A DNA stretch of 5,579 bases, from NCBI GenBank assembly GCA_945870015.1, contig CAMBQS010000253.1, positions 1 to 5,579 on the forward strand, in the 5' to 3' direction. Below the pieces are notes generated by a model that did not search any database, was not told the origin of the DNA, and saw only the letters and a program-made list of their open reading frames with translations. Numbering within the stretch: position 1 is the stretch's first letter; each line of letters starts with the position of its first letter. The translations under genes and the position numbers were made by a program. Positions 1 through 5,579 of the stretch are shown here, piece after piece. This stretch comes from Desulfocicer vacuolatum DSM 3385. Its GTDB lineage: Bacteria; Desulfobacterota; Desulfobacteria; Desulfobacterales; SURF-7.

Positions 1-124
1 TGAATTTCACATCTGAATTTTACTTTTGCAGATCGGTATTATCGTGTATATTGGCTGCCTGAATTTCATTACCCGATGGAACAATGCAGGTTAACCCTCA
101 AAAAAACAGGTAATTCAAATCCAT
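1..124. other. Leader upstream of tex, no supported gene
   Basis: Stops close all three forward frames here (TGA at 1-3, 14-16 and 60-62; TAA at 92-94), so any upstream gene has ended or ends within the first 62 bases. TGAATTT occurs three times (1-7, 14-20, 60-66); the first and third copies extend to TGAATTTCA. GGTTAACC at 89-96 is a perfect palindrome. A weak sigma70-like pair could be read as TTGCAG (26-31) and TATATT (47-52), but the 15-nt spacer is short and I do not call it a promoter. The reverse strand offers only tiny frames (about 20 codons). The nearest purine-rich tract to the tex start is ACAGG, about 14 nt upstream, which is a poor ribosome site. Confidence 0.5.
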
Positions 125-2410
125 ATGAATCTTGAACATATCCATCAGATCGCAGCCGAAAACCAGTTGGCCGCATCCCAAATCCAGGCTGTTGCCGGCC
201 TTCTGGAAGATGGCTCCACCATCCCTTTTATTGCCCGTTACCGGAAAGAAGCAACCGGAAGCCTGGATGAAGTTGTCCTTACCACCGTCCGGGACCGGCT
301 TGCCCAGTTAAAGGAGCTGGATGAACGGCGCGAAACCATACTCAACTCCCTGGAAAAGCATGGGCATCTTACGGATGAGCTTGCTGAAAAGGTAAAATCT
401 GCACAGACCCTTGCCGTGCTGGAGGATATTTATCTTCCATACAAGCCCAAACGCAGAACCAAGGCCACCATTGCAAAGGAAAAAGGACTTGAACCGCTGG
501 CTGAAGCCATATTCGAACAAAAAGGAATCAACCCTTCTGAACTTGCCCATTCTTTTGTCGATCCGGAAAAAGGCGTTGTATCCATTGAGGATGCATTGGA
601 TGGGGCAAGGGATATTCTTGCAGAAAAGATCAGCGAACAGGAGACGGCCCGGACCAGACTCCGTTCCCTGTTCCAGACCAGAGGAAAATTTATCAGCAAG
701 GTTGCAGCCGGCAAAGAAACAGAGGGAATCAAATACAGGGATTACTTTGATTGGGAGGAACCTGTGGCATCCGCTCCCTCCCACCGGGTACTGGCCATGC
801 GCCGGGGTGAAAAAGAGGATTTCCTGAACCTGACCATCGCGCCTCCTGAGGAGGAAGCCATTCAACTTCTGGAAAGCATCTTCATTACCGGACAGGGAGA
901 GGATTCTGAATTCATGAAAACAGCCGTCCGGAGCAGCTACAAAAGGCTGCTTTCCCGATCCATGGAAACGGAGATCCGGCTTTCCACCAAAGAAAAAGCA
1001 GATGCGGAAGCCATCAGGGTGTTTGTGGATAATCTCCGCCAGCTCCTGTTGTCACCGCCTCTGGGCACGAAACGGGTCATGGGAATCGATCCGGGTTTTC
1101 GCACCGGCTGTAAGGTGGTCTGCCTGGACGAGCAGGGAAAACTGCTGCACAATGATACGGTCTATCCCCATCTGTCTGAAAAGAAAACCATGGAAGCGGG
1201 AAATACCCTTGAAGCCCTGTGCAAACAATATCAGATCCAGGCTATTGCCATTGGAAACGGCACAGCCGGACGGGAGACGGAAACCCTGGTCAAAAGTCTG
1301 CCGTTCAGCAAAAGCCTCCTGGTGGTGATGGTGAATGAAAGCGGCGCTTCGATCTACTCCGCATCCGAGGTTGCACGGGAAGAGTTTCCAGACCATGATG
1401 TCACGGTGCGCGGCTCGGTTTCCATTGCCCGGCGTCTTATGGACCCGTTGTCCGAACTGGTGAAGATCGATCCAAAATCCATCGGGGTTGGACAGTATCA
1501 ACATGATGTTGACCAGACCGCATTGAAACACTCTCTGGATGATGTGGTGATGAGCTGTGTGAACGGGGTTGGAGTTGATCTGAATCGCGCCAGCGTCCAG
1601 CTTCTCACCTATGTTTCCGGACTTGGCCCCCGTCTGGCCAAAAATATCGTGGTATATCGGGATGAACATGGGCCATTTTCAGCCAGAAGCCAGCTTGCCC
1701 AGGTTCCACGCCTCGGCCCCAAAGCCTTTGAGCAGTCTGCCGGTTTTCTGCGGATCAGAAACAGCGAAAACCCGCTGGATGGAAGTGCGGTTCACCCGGA
1801 AAGCTACCCGATTGTGGATCAGATGGCCAAAGATCTGAACTGTACCGTATCCAGCCTAATGAAAGACCCGGACCTGAGAAAAAAAATAGATCTGTCCAGA
1901 TATGTTACAGACACCATCGGCCTGCCGACCCTGAACGACATCCTTGCGGAACTGGCCAAGCCTGGAAGAGATCCACGGGAAGAGTTTGAGGAGTTCTCCT
2001 TTGCCGGCAACATTGAAAAGATGGAAGATCTGCTGCCGGGAATGAAACTTCCGGGAATTGTCACCAATATCACCGCATTTGGCGCATTTGTCGATATCGG
2101 CGTTCACCAGGACGGGTTGGTTCATGTGAGTCAGCTTTCCGATCGGTTCGTGAAAGATCCCTCAACTGTTGTGAAGGTGCATCAGAAAGTACAAGTAACG
2201 GTTCTGGAGGTGGATCTGCCCCGGAAAAGAATTTCCCTTTCCATGAAAACCAATGAGAAACAGGATATGGATACCCGGAAAACAACAACCCAGCGTCCAA
2301 CAAACCAGGCATCTCATCGCCCGAAAACAGAAGACAAGCAGAACAGAAGAAAGGCAGAAAAAACACCTTTTAACAACCCTTTTGCAGATCTGTTCGGAAA
2401 ACGGAAATAG
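125..2410 (+). CDS. tex: Tex family transcription accessory protein (S1 RNA-binding domain)
   Basis: This is a 761-residue protein, close to the roughly 770 residues usual for bacterial Tex, and collinear with it throughout. The N-terminal helical region carries the Tex signature PFIARYRKE (34-42) and YLPYKPKRRT (103-112). A YqgF/RuvC-like fold follows with IDPGFRTG (321-328) and AIGNGTAGRETE (375-386). Next come NESGASIYSASE (404-415) and KIDPKSIGVGQYQHDV (447-462). Helix-hairpin-helix segments lie at about 487-545 (RLGPKAFEQSAGFLRI, 529-544). An S1 RNA-binding domain spans about 638-710 (FGAFVDIGVHQDGLVHVS, 652-669). The last 50 residues are basic and low-complexity, ending in NNPFADLFGKRK. 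Tex is a cytoplasmic nucleic-acid-binding protein linked to transcription and, in some pathogens, to toxin expression; its exact role is not settled. ATG 125 is the only plausible start: the frame has a stop at 92-94, with no other usual start codon between. Its Shine-Dalgarno is weak. dtd follows 11 nt downstream. Confidence 0.97.
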   Translation: MNLEHIHQIAAENQLAASQIQAVAGLLEDGSTIPFIARYRKEATGSLDEVVLTTVRDRLAQLKELDERRETILNSLEKHGHLTDELAEKVKSAQTLAVLEDIYLPYKPKRRTKATIAKEKGLEPLAEAIFEQKGINPSELAHSFVDPEKGVVSIEDALDGARDILAEKISEQETARTRLRSLFQTRGKFISKVAAGKETEGIKYRDYFDWEEPVASAPSHRVLAMRRGEKEDFLNLTIAPPEEEAIQLLESIFITGQGEDSEFMKTAVRSSYKRLLSRSMETEIRLSTKEKADAEAIRVFVDNLRQLLLSPPLGTKRVMGIDPGFRTGCKVVCLDEQGKLLHNDTVYPHLSEKKTMEAGNTLEALCKQYQIQAIAIGNGTAGRETETLVKSLPFSKSLLVVMVNESGASIYSASEVAREEFPDHDVTVRGSVSIARRLMDPLSELVKIDPKSIGVGQYQHDVDQTALKHSLDDVVMSCVNGVGVDLNRASVQLLTYVSGLGPRLAKNIVVYRDEHGPFSARSQLAQVPRLGPKAFEQSAGFLRIRNSENPLDGSAVHPESYPIVDQMAKDLNCTVSSLMKDPDLRKKIDLSRYVTDTIGLPTLNDILAELAKPGRDPREEFEEFSFAGNIEKMEDLLPGMKLPGIVTNITAFGAFVDIGVHQDGLVHVSQLSDRFVKDPSTVVKVHQKVQVTVLEVDLPRKRISLSMKTNEKQDMDTRKTTTQRPTNQASHRPKTEDKQNRRKAEKTPFNNPFADLFGKRK

Positions 2411-2414
2411 GAGA
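2409..2414 (+). promoter_or_regulatory. dtd ribosome binding site overlapping the tex stop codon
   Basis: AGGAGA begins inside the tex TAG stop (2408-2410) and lies 7 nt before the GTG at 2422. It supports GTG as the dtd start and suggests that ribosomes finishing tex reinitiate on dtd. An ATG at 2414 overlaps this site but reads only three codons before TGA (MSL), so it is not a start for dtd. Confidence 0.8.
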
Positions 2415-2421
2415 TGTCTTT

Positions 2422-2862
2422 GTGAAAGCCGTGGTACAGAGAGTCACCCAAAGCAATGTAACCGTGGATGGAAAAATTGTCAGCAGCATACAGAACGGGC
2501 TGCTGATTCTTCTCGGTGTTTCCCAAAATGATCGTGAAGCTGATGCTGACTATCTTTCGGATAAAATCGTCAACCTGAGAATTTTCGAGGACTCAGCCGG
2601 CAAAATGAACCTCTCTCTTCTGGAAACCGGAGGAGAAGCCCTGGTGGTATCCCAGTTCACGCTTCTCGGTGATTGCCGGAAAGGACGAAGGCCCTCTTTT
2701 ATTGATGCAGCGCCTCCGGACAAGGCCAACCAGTTATATGAATATTTTACTCAAAAGCTGAAAGAAAAAGGGATTTCCGTTCAGACCGGAGTATTCCGCG
2801 CCATGATGGAAGTTTCTCTCGTAAATAACGGCCCGGTCACCATGATTTTGGAAAGCATCTGA
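2422..2862 (+). CDS. dtd: D-aminoacyl-tRNA deacylase (DTD)
   Basis: This 146-residue protein is full length for the DTD family (about 145). It hydrolyses the ester bond between a D-amino acid (or mischarged glycine) and tRNA, recycling the tRNA in the cytoplasm and keeping D-residues out of proteins. The family opening MKAVVQRV is present. The SQFTL motif is at 77-81, and the NGPVT motif is at 136-140, with the Gly-Pro pair (137-138) that forms the cross-subunit chirality filter in the homodimer. GDCRKGRRPSF (83-93) is also typical. DTD works through substrate positioning rather than a side-chain nucleophile, and no key residue is missing. The start is GTG, fixed by the AGGAGA site and by the conserved N-terminus. 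The gene is tightly linked to tex and is probably co-translated with it. No intrinsic terminator is visible after its TGA. Confidence 0.97.
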   Translation: MKAVVQRVTQSNVTVDGKIVSSIQNGLLILLGVSQNDREADADYLSDKIVNLRIFEDSAGKMNLSLLETGGEALVVSQFTLLGDCRKGRRPSFIDAAPPDKANQLYEYFTQKLKEKGISVQTGVFRAMMEVSLVNNGPVTMILESI

Positions 2863-2869
2863 CCTGACA

Positions 2870-2911
2870 AATAATCAATAATCAATTGTTAATGACTAAT
2901 AATCAATTAAA
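2870..2911. repeat. AT-rich heptamer array, six in-phase units
   Basis: Six consecutive 7-base units all begin with AAT: AATAATC, AATAATC, AATTGTT, AATGACT, AATAATC, AATTAAA. Three of the six are identical. The array starts 7 bases after the dtd stop codon. Units 3-5 can also fold weakly (AATTG 2884-2888 with CAATT 2904-2908, and TTA with TAA inside, one bulge). Heptanucleotide intergenic repeats are known in other bacteria, such as the STRR families of cyanobacteria. Membership of a named family here is not claimed. Confidence 0.7.
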
Positions 2912-2950
2912 GTTAGCACTTAGGGGACCTGCCCCTACAAGTCGTGCAAC
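2912..2950. repeat. Imperfect 39-bp inverted repeat, possible REP-like hairpin
   Basis: The outer arms GTT-A-GCAC (2912-2919) and GTGCAAC (2944-2950) pair over 7 bp with one bulged A. The inner arms TAGGGG (2921-2926) and CCCCTA (2932-2937) pair perfectly over 6 bp around the loop ACCTG. The two stems are separated by a 1 x 6 internal loop. No T-run follows on either strand, so it is not a normal intrinsic terminator. On the minus strand the core reads GTAG followed by GGG, loop, CCC, which recalls the GTAG-plus-hairpin layout of REP elements acted on by RAYT transposases. That link is inference; no transposase gene is in the window. Confidence 0.5.
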
Positions 2951-2997
2951 CGGCAACCGACCAACGGGCAAACGGGCAAACCGGAAACCGGAAACCG
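2946..2997. repeat. GC-rich degenerate 7-8-bp tandem array, seven units
   Basis: The units run GCAACCG, GCAACCG, ACCAACGG, GCAAACGG, GCAAACCG, GAAACCG, GAAACCG, with lengths 7-7-8-8-8-7-7. The first two are identical to each other and so are the last two, which suggests duplication of neighbouring units. The consensus is close to G(C)AAACCG. The first unit overlaps the right arm of the hairpin before it. The array ends 6 bases before a TTGACA box. Confidence 0.65.
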
Positions 2998-3003
2998 CCC
3001 TTA

Positions 3004-3032
3004 TTGACATCCTTTATTAAATCGAATAGAGG
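3004..3032 (+). promoter_or_regulatory. Candidate sigma70 promoter for ftsK
   Basis: TTGACA at 3004-3009 is a perfect -35 hexamer. With a 17-nt spacer the -10 would be TAGAGG (3027-3032), matching TATAAT at only three of six positions; AATAGA at 3025-3030 is no better. Transcription would begin near 3040, about 45 bases before the ftsK ATG. The -35 box is convincing, the -10 is not, so this is a moderate call. It fits the position after a 222-base gap that separates ftsK from dtd. Confidence 0.35.
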
Positions 3033-3063
3033 ATAAACCAATTCAACTGATATTTTGGCAAAT

Positions 3064-3069
3064 AAGGAA
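3064..3069 (+). promoter_or_regulatory. Candidate ftsK ribosome binding site
   Basis: AAGGAA is the only Shine-Dalgarno-like tract near the ftsK start. It lies 15 nt before ATG 3085, longer than the usual 5-10. It lies downstream of the alternative TTG start at 3055, so it cannot serve that codon. It therefore favours ATG 3085 despite the long spacing. Confidence 0.45.
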
Positions 3070-3084
3070 TCCCAGACAACGCAC

Positions 3085-5238
3085 ATGAAAAAAGAACTCA
3101 TCCGGATCGGTCTTTTTTTTATCGTAATACTCACGCTTGTGAGCCTTTTGTCCTATAGCCCCGCAGATCCTTCCATTCATCATGCCAAAAATACAGGGCT
3201 GGTTCACAATGTGTTTGGAATCATCGGCGCTCATCTGGCCGGCCTCCTGATCGGACTGTTCGGAATCGGTTCATTCTGGATTCCCATACTGTTTCTGGTG
3301 TCCACCATAAAAATGTTCGGTGTTTCAGCCCGGCAGAAGCCGGTTTCCATTGTTTTCGGGTCCCTATTGCTGATCATCACGACCGGCGCACTCCTGTCAT
3401 TTAAGCAGGCGCATTATCTCCTGTTTGATCAATCCTTCCATGCCGGGGGCGGCATTGGGTTTGCATTGAAAGATCTCCTGAAAGCCTATGCCAACCCGAC
3501 AGGCGGAAGCTTTATCCTGATCGTGATCTTCATTATCGGCCTTATTCTGGCCATTGGATTTTCACCCACCCAATTCGTAAAGATGGTATGGAAAACCGGC
3601 AAGATATTGATGGAAAAAGGTAAAGCCCTGTATCTTTTCTGGAAAGCCAAAAAAGAGAAGAAAAAGAAATCCCCTCTTCCCAAAAAACAGCAGGCATTGG
3701 CCCAGAAAGCAGAACCGGAAATCAAAATCAAAACCGCTACTCCGCCTCCGGCGCAAAAACCACCCAAACCCAAACAGGGGGAGTTTGATTTCATGCGCTC
3801 CGATGGAGAATATCAACTGCCTCCCATCAGTTTTCTGGACCCACCCGTGCCCAGACCCGATACCATTGATGATGAAAATCTGCGCATGCAGTCCATGCTG
3901 CTTGAAAAAAAACTGAACGATTTCGGAGTACAGGGAAAGGTGGAAGCGGTTTCTCCGGGACCGGTGATCACCACATTCGAATACACGCCGGCGCCTGGAG
4001 TGAAAATCAACAAGATCGTCAACCTCACGGACGACCTGGCACTGGCTCTCCGGGCCCTGAGCATCCGGATTGTTGCACCGATTCCCGGGAAATCGGTTAT
4101 CGGCATTGAAATTCCAAATGAAACCCGTGAAGCGGTCAGCTTCCGGGAAATTATCGCCTCCGATGTTTTCGAGGACTCCAAATCAAAACTGACGATCTGC
4201 CTGGGCAAGGATATTGTGGGAAACCCTGTGGTTGCCCAGTTGGATAAAATGCCCCATCTGCTGATTGCTGGTGCTACCGGAGCTGGAAAAAGCGTGGGTC
4301 TGAACGCCATGATCAGCAGCCTGCTGTATAAAGCAACACCCAATGATGTCAAATTTATCATGGTCGATCCCAAACGGATTGAGCTGTCCATGTACAACGG
4401 AATTCCCCACCTGATCACGCCGGTGGTTACCGACATGAAAAAAGCAACCAATGCCCTGTTCTGGGCTGTCCGGGAGATGGAAAGACGATATGAGCTTCTG
4501 TCCGAACACAAATGCCGGAATATCATGCAATTCAATAAAAAAGTTTCCAAAGAGAAAAAAGAAGGCAAAGGAGATGATCTCAAAGAACTGCCATTCATTG
4601 TGATCATCATTGATGAGCTGGCAGACATGATGATGGTGGCCTCCCGTGATGTTGAGGTTGCACTGACCCGCCTGGCCCAGATGGCAAGGGCTGCCGGGCT
4701 GCATATTATTCTGGCGACCCAGCGTCCATCCGTGGATGTGCTCACCGGCATCATCAAGGCAAACTTTCCCACCCGGATCTCTTTTCAGGTCTCCTCCAAA
4801 ATCGATTCCAGAACCATCATCGATTCAAACGGTGCCGAGAATCTGCTGGGAGCCGGTGACATGCTGTACCTGCCGCCCGGCACGGCAAAGCTTCAAAGAA
4901 TACATGGAGCCTTTATCTCCGAGGAAGAACTGACAAAAGTCATCGACTTTCTGAAGCAGCAAAAACCACCGGAATATGATGACAATATCACGGAAGCACC
5001 GGTGCAGGACGAAGGTTCTGGAGAAAACGGAGAGCATGATGAACACTATGATGCAGCCGTGGCCCTGGTCACCAAAACCCGCAAAGCATCCATATCCATG
5101 GTCCAGCGACATCTGCGAATCGGGTATAACCGGGCTGCCAGAATCATTGAAATGATGGAAATAGAAGGAATCATCGGGCCTTCCGACGGTGCCAAACCAC
5201 GGGAAGTCCTGGCGGGAAATTATGATGAGATTCCGTGA
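3085..5238 (+). CDS. ftsK: DNA translocase FtsK/SpoIIIE
   Basis: Read from ATG 3085 this is 717 residues, a compact FtsK like SpoIIIE rather than the long-linker enterobacterial form. It is a septum-anchored hexameric ATPase that pumps chromosomal DNA during division and, through XerCD at dif, helps resolve dimers. Hydrophobic segments lie at about 7-24, 43-79 (one or two spans), 86-106 and 141-159. A Lys-rich then Pro/Lys-rich linker covers about 165-235. The alpha domain is about 270-350. The motor has Walker A GATGAGKS (396-403), Walker B IVIIIDE (505-511) and the TQRPSVDVLTGIIKANFPTR segment (545-564). A DNA-reading winged-helix gamma domain closes the protein (about 655-711, QRHLRIGYNRAARIIEMME), implying recognition of polar guide sequences. 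TTG 3055 would add ten residues without a ribosome site, and the family N-terminus (MKKE, then a membrane helix and SYSPADPS) favours ATG 3085. An internal ATG with a GGAG tract lies at 3793 (residue 237). Confidence 0.97.
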   Translation: MKKELIRIGLFFIVILTLVSLLSYSPADPSIHHAKNTGLVHNVFGIIGAHLAGLLIGLFGIGSFWIPILFLVSTIKMFGVSARQKPVSIVFGSLLLIITTGALLSFKQAHYLLFDQSFHAGGGIGFALKDLLKAYANPTGGSFILIVIFIIGLILAIGFSPTQFVKMVWKTGKILMEKGKALYLFWKAKKEKKKKSPLPKKQQALAQKAEPEIKIKTATPPPAQKPPKPKQGEFDFMRSDGEYQLPPISFLDPPVPRPDTIDDENLRMQSMLLEKKLNDFGVQGKVEAVSPGPVITTFEYTPAPGVKINKIVNLTDDLALALRALSIRIVAPIPGKSVIGIEIPNETREAVSFREIIASDVFEDSKSKLTICLGKDIVGNPVVAQLDKMPHLLIAGATGAGKSVGLNAMISSLLYKATPNDVKFIMVDPKRIELSMYNGIPHLITPVVTDMKKATNALFWAVREMERRYELLSEHKCRNIMQFNKKVSKEKKEGKGDDLKELPFIVIIIDELADMMMVASRDVEVALTRLAQMARAAGLHIILATQRPSVDVLTGIIKANFPTRISFQVSSKIDSRTIIDSNGAENLLGAGDMLYLPPGTAKLQRIHGAFISEEELTKVIDFLKQQKPPEYDDNITEAPVQDEGSGENGEHDEHYDAAVALVTKTRKASISMVQRHLRIGYNRAARIIEMMEIEGIIGPSDGAKPREVLAGNYDEIP

Positions 5239-5281
5239 TCCTTTCCGTCTCATTCCAGACTTCCCCATTTAAAAAATCAAT

Positions 5282-5287
5282 AAGGAA
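5282..5287 (+). promoter_or_regulatory. Ribosome binding site of the methyltransferase gene
   Basis: AAGGAA lies 10 nt before ATG 5298 and 13 nt before the adjacent ATG 5301. Spacing favours the first ATG, although both are possible. The 59-base gap after ftsK holds no convincing promoter or terminator, so read-through from ftsK is likely. Confidence 0.65.
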
Positions 5288-5297
5288 AACAAATCTT

Positions 5298-5579
5298 ATG
5301 ATGCAATTTCATCCGGAACAGATCAACCAGGTCAAAGGTTTCCTTGATCCGGAAGAAGGAAAACATCTGTTTGATATTTCTCTTCTGGCCGCGGATCTGG
5401 GCCCCTGTCTGGAAATCGGGAGCTACTGCGGAAAATCAACTGTCTACATCGGACAGGCCTGCAAAGACAAAAATACGACCCTGTTCTCCATTGACCATCA
5501 TCGCGGATCAGAAGAGCAGCAGCCGGGCGAGGAATACTTTGATCCGGAACTGTACGACTACAAGTCATTCCATATGGAT
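5298..5579 (+). CDS. Class I SAM-dependent methyltransferase, 5' part only
   Basis: The frame is open from ATG 5298 to the window edge, giving 94 residues without a stop; the C-terminal part lies outside. A helical opening is followed by LEIGSYCGKSTVYIG (38-52), which matches SAM-binding motif I of Rossmann-fold methyltransferases (strand, then E/D-x-G-x-x-x-G). LFSIDHHRG (62-70) supplies the acidic residue D66 at the end of the second strand, where the ribose hydroxyls of SAM normally bind. The next part, SEEQQPGEEYFDPEL (71-85), is acidic and may form a substrate-side insertion. Three cysteines (37, 44, 55) sit around motif I. The layout resembles the Methyltransf_24/O-methyltransferase-like group, but the substrate cannot be told from this fragment. 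A sugar- or lipid-modifying role is equally possible. No signal peptide is seen, so it is probably cytoplasmic. Confidence 0.8.
   Translation, partial: MMQFHPEQINQVKGFLDPEEGKHLFDISLLAADLGPCLEIGSYCGKSTVYIGQACKDKNTTLFSIDHHRGSEEQQPGEEYFDPELYDYKSFHMD

Noticed and set aside
1052..1669. 205-codon open frame on the minus strand inside tex
   Set aside because: It is opposite the conserved YqgF-like and helix-hairpin-helix regions of tex, with no family resemblance and no ribosome site considered convincing.
2921..2937. Intrinsic terminator for dtd
   Set aside because: The GC-rich 6-bp stem is real but no T-run follows on the + strand, and the minus strand also lacks one directly after the stem.
2870..2997. 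CRISPR array
   Set aside because: Units are 7-8 bases in direct contact, without spacers or 23-47-base repeats, and no cas gene is present.
2913..3134. 73-codon minus-strand frame across the dtd-ftsK gap
   Set aside because: Its sequence is produced by the repeats, the candidate promoter and the start of ftsK. The Cys/Arg-rich C-terminus simply reads through the repeat units.
3649..3669. Programmed frameshift site in the Lys-rich linker of ftsK
   Set aside because: The A-rich runs do not place a perfect A-AAA-AAG heptamer in the zero frame, no downstream structure is evident, and the full-length frame already encodes every FtsK domain.
3813..4772. 319-codon open frame on the minus strand inside ftsK
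   Set aside because: It lies wholly opposite the conserved FtsK alpha and motor domains. Its translation is Ser/Ile/Arg-rich with no recognisable domain, as expected for a shadow of a well-used coding frame.
5226..5252. Terminator at the end of ftsK
   Set aside because: TGAGA and TCTCA could pair, but the stem is only 5 bp with a 17-base loop, overlaps the ftsK coding end and has no T-run after it.

Overview
The window carries ordinary bacterial housekeeping genes, all on the + strand: tex (transcription accessory protein, S1 RNA-binding), dtd (D-aminoacyl-tRNA deacylase), ftsK/spoIIIE (chromosome-segregation DNA translocase), and the first 94 codons of a class I SAM-dependent methyltransferase that runs off the right edge. 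Every complete protein aligns end to end, from memory, with its family. No frameshifts or truncations are visible. The balanced base composition, the short-linker FtsK of 717 residues and the style of the intergenic repeats suggest a Gram-negative of the Desulfobacterota (deltaproteobacterial sulfate-reducer type). That assignment is inference, not proof.

Layout. Bases 1-124 are a leader without a supported gene. They hold three copies of TGAATTT and an 8-bp palindrome, with at most a weak promoter. tex (125-2410) and dtd (2422-2862) are 11 nt apart, and the dtd Shine-Dalgarno overlaps the tex stop codon, so they are almost certainly one transcription and translation unit. A 222-base gap follows (2863-3084). 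ftsK (3085-5238) then begins what looks like a new transcription unit, with a TTGACA box upstream. After a 59-base gap the methyltransferase fragment starts (5298-5579) behind a good Shine-Dalgarno and is probably co-transcribed with ftsK.

The genes do not form an obvious pathway. tex and dtd both concern RNA and translation quality, ftsK acts at the division septum, and the methyltransferase substrate is unknown.

The only part not explained by housekeeping genes is the dtd-ftsK gap. It contains six in-phase AT-rich heptamers (2870-2911), an imperfect 39-bp hairpin with a GTAG-led core on the minus strand (2912-2950), and a second GC-rich array of seven 7-8-bp units (2946-2997). These directly precede the candidate ftsK promoter. 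I read this as a composite intergenic repeat locus, possibly REP-like. I found no evidence for a defence system, mobile-element gene, CRISPR array, tRNA or rRNA.
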